The position numbers and the translations under genes were made by a program. DNA of 64,000 bases from Solanum dulcamara. Taxonomy: Eukaryota > Streptophyta > Magnoliopsida > Solanales > Solanaceae. Positions 12,680-23,149 of this stretch are shown here, in pieces (the stretch's first letter is position 1; every line of letters starts with the position of its first letter). The notes beneath the pieces were generated by a model, which was given only the letters and a program-made list of their open reading frames with translations, ran no database searches and had not been told where the DNA came from. The DNA is taken from the NCBI RefSeq assembly GCF_947179165.1, contig NC_077246.1:68544421-68608420 (forward strand). The letters run 5' to 3'.

Positions 12680-13480
12680 TCACGTCAATCAAGTCTAGGC
12701 AATGCCCAAACTTATTAGTCAGACTGTCTTGGTCATCATATCTCCTGAATTGTCATGTGTAGACACTTTCTTCACATCAATAACCCCTTTAGATACAATA
12801 TCTCAGATAAAATGATGACTAACTACCACATGTTTTGTCTGCTCCAAGCCTTGTAGCCATATAGCCTCTTTCACTGTCTCCATAATTGCCATATACTCAA
12901 CTTGTGTGGTGGACAAAGCAACAACAGATTGCAAAGTTGCCTTCCAAGTACTGATGAAACTACCAGAAGGAGAAAAAACATAACATGTCAGAGATCTTCT
13001 CTTATCCAAGTCTCCTGCATAATCCAAATCCACATGACCTACTACTGATTCACTTAGCTTGTCTTTGGAGAAAGTCAAGATCACATTTGTAGTACCCTTC
13101 AAGTATCTCAAGATCCACTTCACTGCCTGCCAATGCTCTTTACCAAGATATTGCCATGTATCTACTCACAACACTGACAACATATGAAATGTCAGGACGA
13201 GTGCAAACCATGGCATACATAATGCTACCAATGTGGAACACTAGACACTCGAAGATTGTACAAACACTTTTTTCAAATCTGCTTTTTCTAATTCTTTCAA
13301 CTCTTCTAGAAAAGCCTCCTCAATTGTCTTCTATAACCCTTGTAACACCAAGGACAATCTAATTCTAATCTTCCACAAACTAAAACTAGATCCCTCATCG
13401 AATTTCTCTATTTCATACTTTGTTGAAGATGATGAAGATATTTTAACCCTTGATTATGTGCAGAAACTCCAACCAAGCTT
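12680..13480 (-). pseudogene. Copia gag N-terminus fused to RT/RNase H, deletion derivative
   Basis: From 13480 downward the minus strand gives a gag start (TKYEIEKFDEGSSFSLWKIR, then KELEKADLKKVF). Near 13255 it switches directly to the end of reverse transcriptase (IMYAMVCTRPDISYVVSVVS). RNase H follows in an open frame 12803-13123 (WILRYLKGTTNVILTFSKDK, then the VALSTTQVEYMA motif), and a C-terminal tail reaches about 12680 with stops. Protease, integrase and most of reverse transcriptase are absent. The junction is an internal deletion, so the copy cannot be autonomous. Confidence 0.85.
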
Positions 13481-13597
13481 TAATACCAATTGTCACGGAA
13501 ATATCAAGGGTTAACTAGCACACAAACACAAATAAATAAAATAGAGAAGAAAATTAACATAAGGATGATTCGGCTAAGCCTAATACAACAAGCAAAA

Positions 13598-16500
13598 TAT
13601 CACGCCCAGGGAGGGTACCCTAGACGTGGCCGGCACTCGAAGACCATTTCTGATCCCCAAGCTAACCACTTGATCCAATCACACATCCATTCATATCAAT
13701 TAATCAGCGGAAAGTTTAAAATAAAGAAATAATTTAGTGGGCAGCTCAAATCAATAATCTAACTCAAGAAAGAAAGGTCATGGGCCAACAAATTGAACTC
13801 CAATCTATATCATTAAATAGTTCGACAAGAACAATTCAAGGAAATAAAAATACTCAATCGATCCATCACTATCTAGTCTATTAAGCCTCTATCACTACTA
13901 TCTAATTGGTGCCAATGACATGTTCATGGCTACCTCAAATCAGAATGAAAAGGACTAAACTCAATGCAAGAATAACATAAGTGGTGTCCTCCGAATGTAG
14001 GGGAGGACTCACCAATAAGCTGAGTGTAAATGGATCCTCAATGGTGCGCGTATTGACGATCTCTTAAACCTGTCTCTGCATCATGAAATGATGCAAGGCC
14101 AAATGGACGTCACTACATGGAATGTACGAGTATGTAATATGGCAGAATGAAACATACATCAAGATAGAATAATATCGATTCAAATATCTCAAATCAGAAA
14201 GATAAGAGAGACTCAATCAAGGTGTCATAAGTCTAAAGTAAGAATATGGTTTAGACAGAGACCAATCATATACTATCCAATCATGTACCATACAGTTCAG
14301 TCAAATCATTTACAATTCTATTCAATCCAATCACAAATCATCTAATCCAATCCAATCACATGTCATCTAATCCAATCCAATCCAATCCAATCACATATCA
14401 TCTAATCCAATCCAATCATATACAATCAACTCAACAATCAAGTCAAAGGACTCAACTCAATAAATATGCAAATTAGAACTTAGTAATGTTATACAATCCA
14501 ATCAATCATCAAACAATCTCAATCAAACCAATCATATCATGCACAATCCACTCAATTTGGGATTTTTTCTAACCGACAACCATCATCATATGAGCAAGTG
14601 ATAGTACAATAAGCCAATGTTGTGCCCATGTCCGTTCATACTTTGCCAGGGTATGAACGAATCAACCAATCATGGATCCATCAATCAATCAAGTCCTATC
14701 ATTTCAGGACAATGAAATAGGGAAACATCCGACACGATACAATTCCTTCCTACATTGGCTATGTAGTTTATGGGATTCGAGTATGGACTATACTCTTACC
14801 CAATTCTGTGCTCAATACTCCTCCCAAGATTCAATATGCTCATATCTATCAAGTGAGTAAAATACTCAAAATACTCATTTAGTCTCATTGAACTCTTTCA
14901 AATCAACTCATTTAGTCTCATTGGACTCTTTTCAAAACTCAAATCAAATTTGGCCTCATTGGACCTTCTTTCAAATCGACTCATCTCAATCATCAAACTC
15001 TTCTCTTTAAATTTGATACCATCTCAACTCAATGGATGTAGAAAATATTATATGCATTTAAAATATAATTCCAACTCCTCAACTCAAACTTAAAATAGAT
15101 ATTTTAATATAAAAATACTCAACTCATTTATACTCAAAATATTCATGTTCAAAAATGATAATTTAGAGACTCCTCAAACTCAACTCATACTTAAATTTTT
15201 TTTTAAATCAAAGATGAAAATAATCATTCTTTAAACTCAAAACAGTGTATAAATAGTTTATGCAAAAATGTTCACAAATAATTTATTTAAAACTCCTTCC
15301 CAACCAATAATTTATACTCATGTGACTCCAATCAAATCAAATTATGCAAATCACATATCATGTAGTCACATTAGACTCTAATCCATTTCACCTCAAACAT
15401 CATCATCAAGCATCATTATTCACATCATCATCAAACATCATCATTCACATCATTATCAAGCATCTTGCTCCAAAATTCTTATTTAATTCTATATTCCATT
15501 TATAGAAACAAAATGACATTTTAGCTCTACCAAGGTTTTGTTTCTTTTTATGCCCTTCACATTCATAACTATCCCAATTCATTCTTTTCATTCCAATCAA
15601 TACATACACATAAAACCATCAATCTCAACCTCAAGACAATTATGACAAAAGAAATCTCATCTTGGGTTCATGTGAATGAATACATGAATCCATACTCTCA
15701 ACGAAACTCAACTCAAGAACACCATCAATACATATTAATTTATATACAAAATTCATTTTTGTCAATATGTAACTATGGTTTATGAAATAAACATGAAAGA
15801 TAATTATTCAAGAGTTTAAGTCATGAAAATCATCAATCAATTACTAGTATATAAAAATATTCTAGAGTTTTAGGAAAATTTTAAGAAAACCTTCATAGAA
15901 GGTTCAAGTCTTTCACCATCTTCATCAAACACATCTATGGGGCATATGGAAGAACTCAATCCATATTTTAGGTTAGCCTTACATACCTGGAAATGAAGAA
16001 CATCTCACCGAAAATCAAAGACATGACTTGAAGATCTTGAATCCTTGAGCTTTTGAGAGGATTTTGTTGGAGATAATTTGGAAGAGAAGAGGGGATGAAG
16101 ATTAGGGTTTCTTTGGAGGTGAGAAGGCTGAAAATAATGATCCCAAAACGTTCCAAGTTGTGTATATATGTTTAGGGAAAATGTCCAATTGCCCTTCATC
16201 AAAAATCTGGAAAAATGGGCTAAAATCCTGCTGGTACTATAGTGGCGCGTCGCGCCACTGCAACGCCAAGCTAAAATGGGCTTAAAACCCTGCACACCTA
16301 ATAGTGGCGCGTCACGCCAAGGAACAAACTACTGAGACTGTTTTCTGGCGCTATAGTGGCGCCGGGCGCCACTGGAGCTCCAGGCCTGAAATTCCTGCAG
16401 TGATCGCCCAGGCCTGAAATTCCTGCAGTACTAGTTTGTAGAAAAAAGGCCATAACTTTTGACTCTGTGTTAGAGATCTCTTATGATCCTAAAACACATC

Positions 16501-16629
16501 TAATATACTTCAAATATTTAGGAATTGATCCTAAATCATATATAAAATTACAAGTCCTTCGGTTCAAGTCTACACAAACGTGAAGAAATGTTAGAGTCTT
16601 TGCGGAAAAAAAAATTCATGGGTGTTACA
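13598..16629 (-). mobile_element. Solo LTR of the Del-like Ty3 family
   Basis: A 3032-bp LTR in reverse orientation, with TSD CAAAA on both sides (13593-13597 and 16630-16634). The plus strand opens TATCACGCCCAGGGAGGG, the reverse complement of the family 3' terminus with one end base mutated. It closes GGTGTTACA, the complement of TGTAACACC. Inside are ATCCA-type tandem repeats (14330-14420), CATCATCA runs (15395-15465), the minus-strand splice donor near 15970-15990, and GGCGC palindromes near 16240-16375. No internal domain or second LTR exists, so it arose by LTR-LTR recombination. It interrupts the right LTR of the copia element. Confidence 0.93.
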
Positions 16630-16890
16630 CAAAAGCAGAGAGAGTTTTCCACTATGAAAGAAAAAAAGAAGTGTACAATGCTCGCAAGACCTAAGGACTA
16701 TATTGTGGATCCTCTGCCTCCTGTAGAATCCCCAACTATATCCCTTATATGTATAGATAGATCTCAAGTAGTTCCAAACCTAGAAGGAAAATATTCTTCC
16801 AATTCTAGGAGGACAATATATTCCTTTCCCAAATCTATTAGGACAAAGAGTCTCCTAAACCAACAGGGATTATGAGTTTCCTAAAATATA

Positions 16891-17074
16891 AAAAGGGCAG
16901 CCTAGTGCACTAAAGCTGTCGCTATGCGCAAGGTTCAGGGAAGGGCCCGACCACAAGGGCCTTTGTACGCAGCCTTACCTTGCATTTCTGTCAGAGGTTA
17001 CTTCCAAAACTTGAACCCGTGACCTCCTGATCACATGGAAGCAATTTTACCAATTACTCCAAAGCTCCCCTTCT
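16891..17074 (-). mobile_element. tRNA-derived SINE
   Basis: A 184-bp element on the minus strand flanked by a 16-bp TSD with one mismatch, AGTTT(C/T)CTAAAATATA (16875-16890 and 17075-17090). On the minus strand it starts AGAAGGGGAGCTTTGGAG with an A-box-like region, has a B-box-like GGTTCAAGT inside GTCACGGGTTCAAG, and ends GCCCTTTTT. Such SINEs are abundant in Solanaceae (TS/Au/SolS type; I do not fix the family name). The sister copia LTR at 12545-12560 shows the empty site. A second, truncated copy lies inside the DUF247 gene. Confidence 0.9.
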
Positions 17075-17125
17075 AGTTTTCTAAAATATACAAAGGAAAA
17101 AATTCAACACATAATTAACAGCTAC

Positions 17126-19172
17126 TAAACATTTGTATGGTACTCCTTGCTTGACATAATGAACCGTTCAAATCTTAGGATACCATCAACTTAGTCAAAC
17201 CTTAAAGGTTTTACACTAATGGAAAGTTAAAATCTATGCAAGATACTTTCTGGTATGTATGATTTTATGAGATTTATTACAAATTATTAGGGGATTGTTG
17301 AATTAGTTTCTAACATTTGTATGGCTTAAATTGAGCAGATACATCTGTTCGTGAGAGAAAACAACTTTTTTTAAAAGTCATCTCTCAAGTTCTATAAATA
17401 TAAGGCCTCTATTGAAGTAGTATAAGTTGGCTTGCAATATACTAGACTTTATTGAATCCTAAAGAAAATTGCTTGGATTCCCCTAAAGAATATATGGCAA
17501 ATATCTCTAAAGCACACTGAATTTAACATGGCAAACTCTTCCTTCTTCAGTATTGTTTCCTATTATTCTAACAGAAAATACAAGTACTTTTTTGTGCTTA
17601 AATTACCATTTAAAAATACTTGACATTTCTCTCATCTCATGATTTTTCAAAGGCAAAAGTTGGTCAAGAAGAAAATAAGTTAGTTTATTCAAAAGAATTA
17701 AATCATTTGTCATGCATGTGTGGTGTGTTCCACATAAAGTCAGCATAAATGGACTACAAATCCTGTCTTTACACCTCAAGATGAGAGGACAAAAAACTAA
17801 TATAAGGTAACTGCCTTACAAGAGAAGTTACTATAATCCAGAATTGTTGGCCCTCTTGTAACCGATTGAAATAGTTGAATGGCTACACTTTTTCCCTTTG
17901 CCTGATTTAGTGAGCAACAAATCAACGTTTATGGATGACTCATTCATGTTTCAAAGGGGACAATCCAATGGTGGTTGTGGATCGCCACTTAACTTTAATG
18001 TCATAAATTCTTGCCGTTAGCTTGTCAAACTTAAATCGTACCAGCCTAAGAAAACTAACTTGGGATAATTTTACTATGCATTAAAGCTTGTGAAAAGAAT
18101 TTAGAGGTAAGTAGGACTACGAAAAGTTTAGGAGTGCACTGAATAAACCATGCCAAGTTTAGGGGGTAATGAGGTATTCTATATCAATTAGCAACTTGAA
18201 ACCATAAAATTTATAGAAGCATATGATAATACCAATTGAAACTTGAAGTTTTAGAAGGAAAAAAGGCTGTTGAGGGTTAATTAAACTACCTTACTAGTTA
18301 TGACAATATGACTTCAAAATGGAAAGCTTTCTCTTGCTTTTACTCAACTAGTAAAAGTAGGTTACATCACAAAGCAGATCTGCCAACACAAAAGTTGAAA
18401 ACACCACATCTGCACAAAAATCTTCATAATAAAATAAGGCAACATGAGATTTAGTTTACTGTAATTAAAAAGAAAGCTAAAAGAAGACGCGTTTTAAAAC
18501 CTTTGCAGCAAATTAAGGAATATACTATTATTTATGATGGTATCGTCTAGGTCAGCTTGTGCTAATCCACCAAGTATATGTTCAAGATTAAATATATGTA
18601 TAAAAATTAATTTTTTACCTATATATGAAGTAATGATTTTCAACAAGATTTAAAATATATGTAACGTTTTACCTATATGCACTTAGGATTTTCTATAAAC
18701 AAGGTATTATTTTTTGATGAAAGGTCTTCAAATACCACTCTTCGATCTTATGTGAATCTATCACTGCTACTATCTTTGACCAACACAAGTATTGGGTAAT
18801 TTTTTTTTTATAGCTTAAGCAGATAGAAAGAAATCCCTAACTTTCTTTTGTTTTTTCTAAAGTTTGAGATCTGATTTTCCATGATTTACACCCACTAACA
18901 TAAATTAATTAATGGATTGAAAGCAAAGGTTAAAAGAGAGAGGAGAAGCCAGAGGATGAACATGCACTGCAATTTGACAGAAAATTCTAAAAAAAAAAAA
19001 AAGCAAGATCTTTTTAGCTTATTTTTGATGACCAATAGCTGACTCATGCAACAGTTATCAACTTTTATATATATATAGTTCTGCAAGCAATGGTCTTAAA
19101 CCATCAACCAAAACCTAATATATTTCAGTTACCTTAGCAATACAGTAATCCTCTTCAAGATCAGCAGTCACA
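17126..19172 (+). promoter_or_regulatory. Upstream region and promoter of GEM-like copy 2
   Basis: No gene is seen here. From about 17325 the sequence matches 4106-4677, and its later parts match 9560-9962 and 42780-43549. It is thus the least interrupted version of the duplicated GEM-like 5' flank. A TATA-like run (TTATATATATATAG) lies at 19065-19078 and TGACTCATG near 19040. The stretch 18540-18900 is AT-rich and largely specific to this copy. Confidence 0.65.
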
Positions 19173-20331
19173 ATGAAGGACTTAATCAGTGGAAATGTGG
19201 TGAGTGTTCCCATGAGTTCAGCAGTATGTTCATTTGAAAGGCAGCCTAAAAGATTACTATCCCTATCTTCTTGCCAAGACCATATTCCATCTGCAACATC
19301 AAAGATCTTATCTAAATTAAAGCAACGTGAGTATTTTCCCCATCTCTTGCTGAAGAATCAACTCTATATTGTAGTAGTTCTAAACAGTATCAATTAATGA
19401 CCCTTGAAAAGAAGAGATCATTAAGATTGAAAATTAATTTTTGAATATGCAGGAAAATCGGTGATTAGTAAGATGAACAAACTGGGAGAAAGGATGGACT
19501 GTCTTGCACAAGGCATCCGCGAGCATGGTAAGCACTCACGTTTGGAGTTAGAAATTGGAAAGGAATATTTTGCCTTTGGAAATAAACAGCTGAAGTTTTG
19601 TGATTGAAAACCAAATAATCCTCAAACAAATTTTTCAATATTTGACGAGTGTTATCGGCATAATACTGATTGGTAAACTTCAACTTGCAAATAATGAATT
19701 TAGTATTTAAAAGTGAAGTCACGGCCAAACACAATTGTAAACCTAAAGAACACATATAAGTGAGTCATGAAGTACTAAAATTCATGCAAAGAAGCACTAA
19801 TTACGTGTATACACAATACAAAGTATTGATTCTAATATCACAACTAAAATTATGCAGTGAGCTTAAGCCCGAAGCTAACAGAAACTGTGAAGGGAAAATT
19901 GAGCCTTGGAGCAAAAATTCTTCAAGTAGGAGGACTGGAGAAGATATTCAGGCAGAAGTTTAGTGTTAGAGATGATGAAAAACTATTGAAGGTTTCTCAA
20001 TGCTATTTATCAACTACAGCTGGTCCAATAGCAGGCCTTCTCTTTATCTCTACTGATAATATTGCTTTCTGTAGTGAGAGATCAATAAAGCTCTTATCTC
20101 CAACCGGAAAGTTACTTAAGAGTTTGTTATAAGGTATCGATCCCAATAACTAAGATACGGAAAGCAAAAGAGGGTGAAAATATGGAGAAGCCATCACAGA
20201 AGTATATACAGTTAGTTACAGAGGACCATTATGAGTTCTGGTTTATGGGGTTCTTTAATCATCAAAAGGCTCTAAGATATCTGCAGCAGGCAATTTCATC
20301 TTTCAAGAACTTCAATCATCTGAGAAGATGA
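19173..20331 (+). pseudogene. GEM-like protein (GRAM domain), copy 2, last intron lost and frame shifted
   Basis: Exon 1 is 19173-19326 (donor GTGAGT), exon 2 19453-19527 and exon 3 from 19858. These join in frame to give MKDLISGNVVSVPMSSAVCS, a linker, KMNKLGERMDCLAQGIREH and the GRAM core. In copies 1 and 3 an intron of 84 bp separates exons 3 and 4. Here the exon 3 end and exon 4 start (GTATCGATCCCAATAA) are directly joined at about 20133, with one extra base before the junction. That gives a TAA at 20130-20132 and a 167-residue truncated product. The lost exon 4 frame continues undamaged beyond (KPSQKYIQ, EFWFMGFFNHQKALRYLQQA) to about 20331. It is either a pseudogene or encodes a GRAM protein lacking its conserved C-terminus. 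Confidence 0.8.
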
Positions 20332-21685
20332 CTTTTTTGTTTTATTTTGTTTCCTAATACACCCATTCACCAATGTAAAATGTTTATGCAAAAAACAAAT
20401 TTTCATATCTGTTCAAACTTGTAACTAGCTCCATTGCTCAAAGGAGGTTTACATTTTTTTGGCTTTAAGCATTAGTTGTTAATACGAGTGGATAGAATAT
20501 TTGTAAAAATAATGCAAACAGGAGGCTGATTCATCTTTTGACCAGTCATCCAGCCATTTTCATGACATCGGCGGTGAGTCTTGATTCATCCCCATAGCAT
20601 AATCACACCACTCATAAGCTATAAAGAGTCTAACTGAAAGTTGGGTAGTGTCAAATATCTCAAACCACCTCAATAGTTCAAGCCTTAGTTCTTGGGTGAA
20701 ATTTGGTCGAATAGGTAATCAAACCAAAAATCTATGATTTGAGAGTTAAATCATGAGTTATTATACCAGGAATAGCTTAAAACAACTTACCTTAATGATG
20801 GGAAGGAGTGGGAGTGATTCCATCTTCTTGGACCGAGTTTGTGGAGTGGGAATCGAGAAAAATGATAAATTTTAGAGTTGTACATTTGAAATACCTTTGA
20901 AGCAACCACAGGTCTGGCAATGATCACAGCATTGAAGATTGGAGTGCCCAAGAAGAACACTGTGATTGTGGTCCTTACTCCTTGAGCCCGTATTCGAGAT
21001 TATGAAGCTGAGCTCAATACCTCAGCAGCCCCATAGAGTGGAGATTGAAGCAACCGCGCTCACGATCACGATTTTGGAGCTTTGGCTTACTGCCTCCCAG
21101 ACCGTGCCTCGTTGCAATCGTGAGGCATATGTTGTGCTCACAAACTTCTTTGTTACCATGCAGAAATCACTAATGCTGTGATTGCGCAAAGATATTGCGA
21201 TCACAGAACCAGTTCATTTTGACAGGTGTTTCCCTTTCCTTAACCACAGTCCATTCTGATCATCGAAGAGAACAAGTAAATACCCACACCATACAGCTAA
21301 CTCAATTTAGTCCTAAGCATGCTTCTGACATGCCTCCAACATGTTGAGTAGAAACAAGTTTTTGATTGGAGAGAAGAAACCATTTTGTGCAGATGATTTT
21401 CCTCTTTGAGAATCTGACCCAAGAATTGACAATATGCCCTGTTTCACTATGCTTGTCTTTGGCAGATATCGTGTTGGTGGTTAATTTACTCAATTCTTGA
21501 GGATAGTATTATTGTTTTTTTTTAGATTTTAATGTTCTCGCTTGCATAATGCTGGTGGGAGGTGATAGGTATAGATACTTGAAATAAACCAAAATTAAAT
21601 TAACATTCAACTATAAAACCCAATACAAAAGGGGGACATGAAAAACTCGTAAGCTCATAAACACTAGAATTGAAATAATTACTAC
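20332..21685. other. Intergenic between GEM-like copy 2 and DUF247
   Basis: The first 200 bp are the shared GEM-like 3' flank. Around 20900-21200 is a locally GC-richer stretch with CGATCACGATT-type motifs and no credible ORF. 21350-21500 is duplicated at 41170-41330, marking the segment that was copied together with the DUF247 3' end. Confidence 0.5.
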
Positions 21686-23149
21686 TTACATAACGGAACC
21701 TGTGAAAGCTAGAATAGTTTGTATAGTTGTGAGTATGAGGAGTATAATGGCCGCCACAGTTGAAGCTCCTACCCAAGGACTACTAAAATAATTATGCTTC
21801 AAATTTGCCTTCATTCTGTTCCATGGTTTTTTACAATGTTCAACTGCTTTTCTGAATTGTTTATTGTAATAGAAGCCATCATGATACAAAGTGACCCCTT
21901 TTCCAATTTTGTTGAAGAGGCTAGCCACCTCTTTGTCCTCTCCTAACCAGTTCACTATGATTCCTTTTTTGCGAAGCAAATTCACATCTTTGTCTGAGTC
22001 TATAAGATGATCCATGAAAGTTGCATAATCACTGAAATATGTAGAATGTTCATCAGATGATTGTTGCTCATAAGCAATGAGATTTCGCAGGATGGTTTCC
22101 GTATCATCTTCCACTCGAAAACAAGGAATTGTCATCAAACCATTCTCGAACTTTATATCGAATGAACTTGTCATATTACTGACCTTTGCAAAGCTAACTC
22201 CAGCTTCGGAAAGCTCTGTTGCATTTGGCATGACCATTTCCATTGTTTTGTAATCGTTTGACTTTTCCTTGGTAATCCCATGACATGAAAATATGTGTAG
22301 TAGATGAAGTAAATGTTTGATATTTCCTGCTTTACATTCTGTCGTTATTGGGAAGTGAACAAAAGAGTGAAACCAATGACTCACCAGTTTTTCCAATGGT
22401 TCATCATCATCTTGCTTTGTCATGAGAAAAAGTTGGTCTAGGACAAAGAAAGGAAGTTGGTTTTCCAGTAACAACAAGTCTCGGGATATGTAAAAAGAGC
22501 AGCCCGATGCACTAAAGCTCCCGCTATGCGCGGGGTTCGGGGAAGGGACTGACCTCAAGGGTTTATTGTACATAGCCTTACCTCGCATTCCTGATTTCCA
22601 AAGATTGAACACGTGACCTCTTGGTCTAATGTAATTATTATTAATATTGATAATTTTGTCTTCTCCTTTTGGAGAATGCTCCCTAGAATGCTCTCGAATA
22701 AACTCAACGACAAAACAACCATCAAGCAACAACATTTTAGTATCGATGTCTTTCATATCGTCGTAACACTCTAGTGCTTCCTTCTTCAGTTTCACCATTT
22801 CACTAATGCAACTTTTCACATCAAGCCCCTCTTTTCGTTGAAGAAATCGTCTTAGGTACAATTTTTTGTACTTTTCCATTGAATCAAGTTGAGGATTTTT
22901 CTTATGGTAAGGACCAATAGATACCATCTTTGGTGTATAAGCATCTGGATTTGATTCACGTAGCCACACGTTTACTTTGGAAATCGTCCACGATTTAATA
23001 TACAAATTGTCTAAATCATTTAGGTCGATTATATGATCCACTTTCCTCCCTTCTTCTATCTGTAAAGGAAGAGAATAAGAAATTTTAAAATGTTTATTAG
23101 AAGCACTATGCAATAAGCAAACAATTACATATTCTTTTAATATGATCAA
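21686..23149 (-). CDS. DUF247 (UPF0481) family membrane protein with in-frame SINE insert
   Basis: An open frame of 487 codons. It shows the DUF247 hallmarks: YTPKMVSIGPYH near residue 72, SMEKYKKLYLRRFL just after, RDLLLLENQLPFFVLDQLF near residue 221, and a C-terminal hydrophobic segment (GASTVAAIILLILTTIQTIL, about 460-482) expected to anchor it in a membrane. The molecular role of the family is poorly known; some grass members act in self-incompatibility. Residues about 173-219 derive from a SINE (141 bp, 47 codons, no stop), so the ancestral protein was about 440 residues. The first 30 residues look intronic: TTCCTTTACAG at 23061-23071 is a good splice acceptor, after which homology begins. 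The true start is therefore uncertain and probably lies in an upstream exon. A copy of the last 50 residues occurs at 41732. Confidence 0.85.
   Translation of the reverse strand: MIILKEYVIVCLLHSASNKHFKISYSLPLQIEEGRKVDHIIDLNDLDNLYIKSWTISKVNVWLRESNPDAYTPKMVSIGPYHKKNPQLDSMEKYKKLYLRRFLQRKEGLDVKSCISEMVKLKKEALECYDDMKDIDTKMLLLDGCFVVEFIREHSREHSPKGEDKIININNNYIRPRGHVFNLWKSGMRGKAMYNKPLRSVPSPNPAHSGSFSASGCSFYISRDLLLLENQLPFFVLDQLFLMTKQDDDEPLEKLVSHWFHSFVHFPITTECKAGNIKHLLHLLHIFSCHGITKEKSNDYKTMEMVMPNATELSEAGVSFAKVSNMTSSFDIKFENGLMTIPCFRVEDDTETILRNLIAYEQQSSDEHSTYFSDYATFMDHLIDSDKDVNLLRKKGIIVNWLGEDKEVASLFNKIGKGVTLYHDGFYYNKQFRKAVEHCKKPWNRMKANLKHNYFSSPWVGASTVAAIILLILTTIQTILAFTGSVM
22488..22634 (-). mobile_element. 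Truncated SINE inside DUF247 coding sequence
   Basis: The plus strand reads AGCAGCCCGATGCACTAAAG, then CCCGCTATGCGCGGGGTTCG and onward, closely matching the SINE at 16891-17074. It stops after the B-box region (minus-strand GAGGTCACGTGTTCAATC), so the A-box end is missing, and there is a short internal deletion. Short direct repeats ATGTAA flank it (22488-22493 and 22629-22634). The distance between them is 141 bp, an exact multiple of three, so removing it restores a continuous DUF247 frame reading NYISRDLLLL. Confidence 0.85.

Larger units (their letters stand above)
12197..17120 (-). mobile_element. Second Ty1/copia element, internally deleted, with nested insertions
   Basis: A minus-strand element flanked by the TSD GCTAC (12192-12196 and 17121-17125). 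Left LTR is 12197-12588. The right LTR starts at 13491, is split by a solo LTR (13598-16629) and a SINE (16891-17074), and ends at 17120. The primer site (minus-strand TTGGTATTAAAGCTTGG, 13474-13490) adjoins the right LTR. The polypurine tract (minus-strand CCAAGGGGAAGATT) adjoins the left LTR near 12590. The internal region is only 0.9 kb: a gag N-terminus joined to the end of reverse transcriptase plus RNase H, so several kb of gag-pol have been deleted. Confidence 0.92.

Noticed and set aside
16588..16875. ORF of 95 codons starting MLESLRKKKFMGVTQ
   Set aside because: It spans the junction of the solo LTR and the copia LTR, so it is an accidental fusion of repeat DNA.
20900..21200. GC-richer stretch with CGATCACGATT motifs, possibly a gene or MITE
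   Set aside because: No ends, TSD or coherent reading frame could be found.
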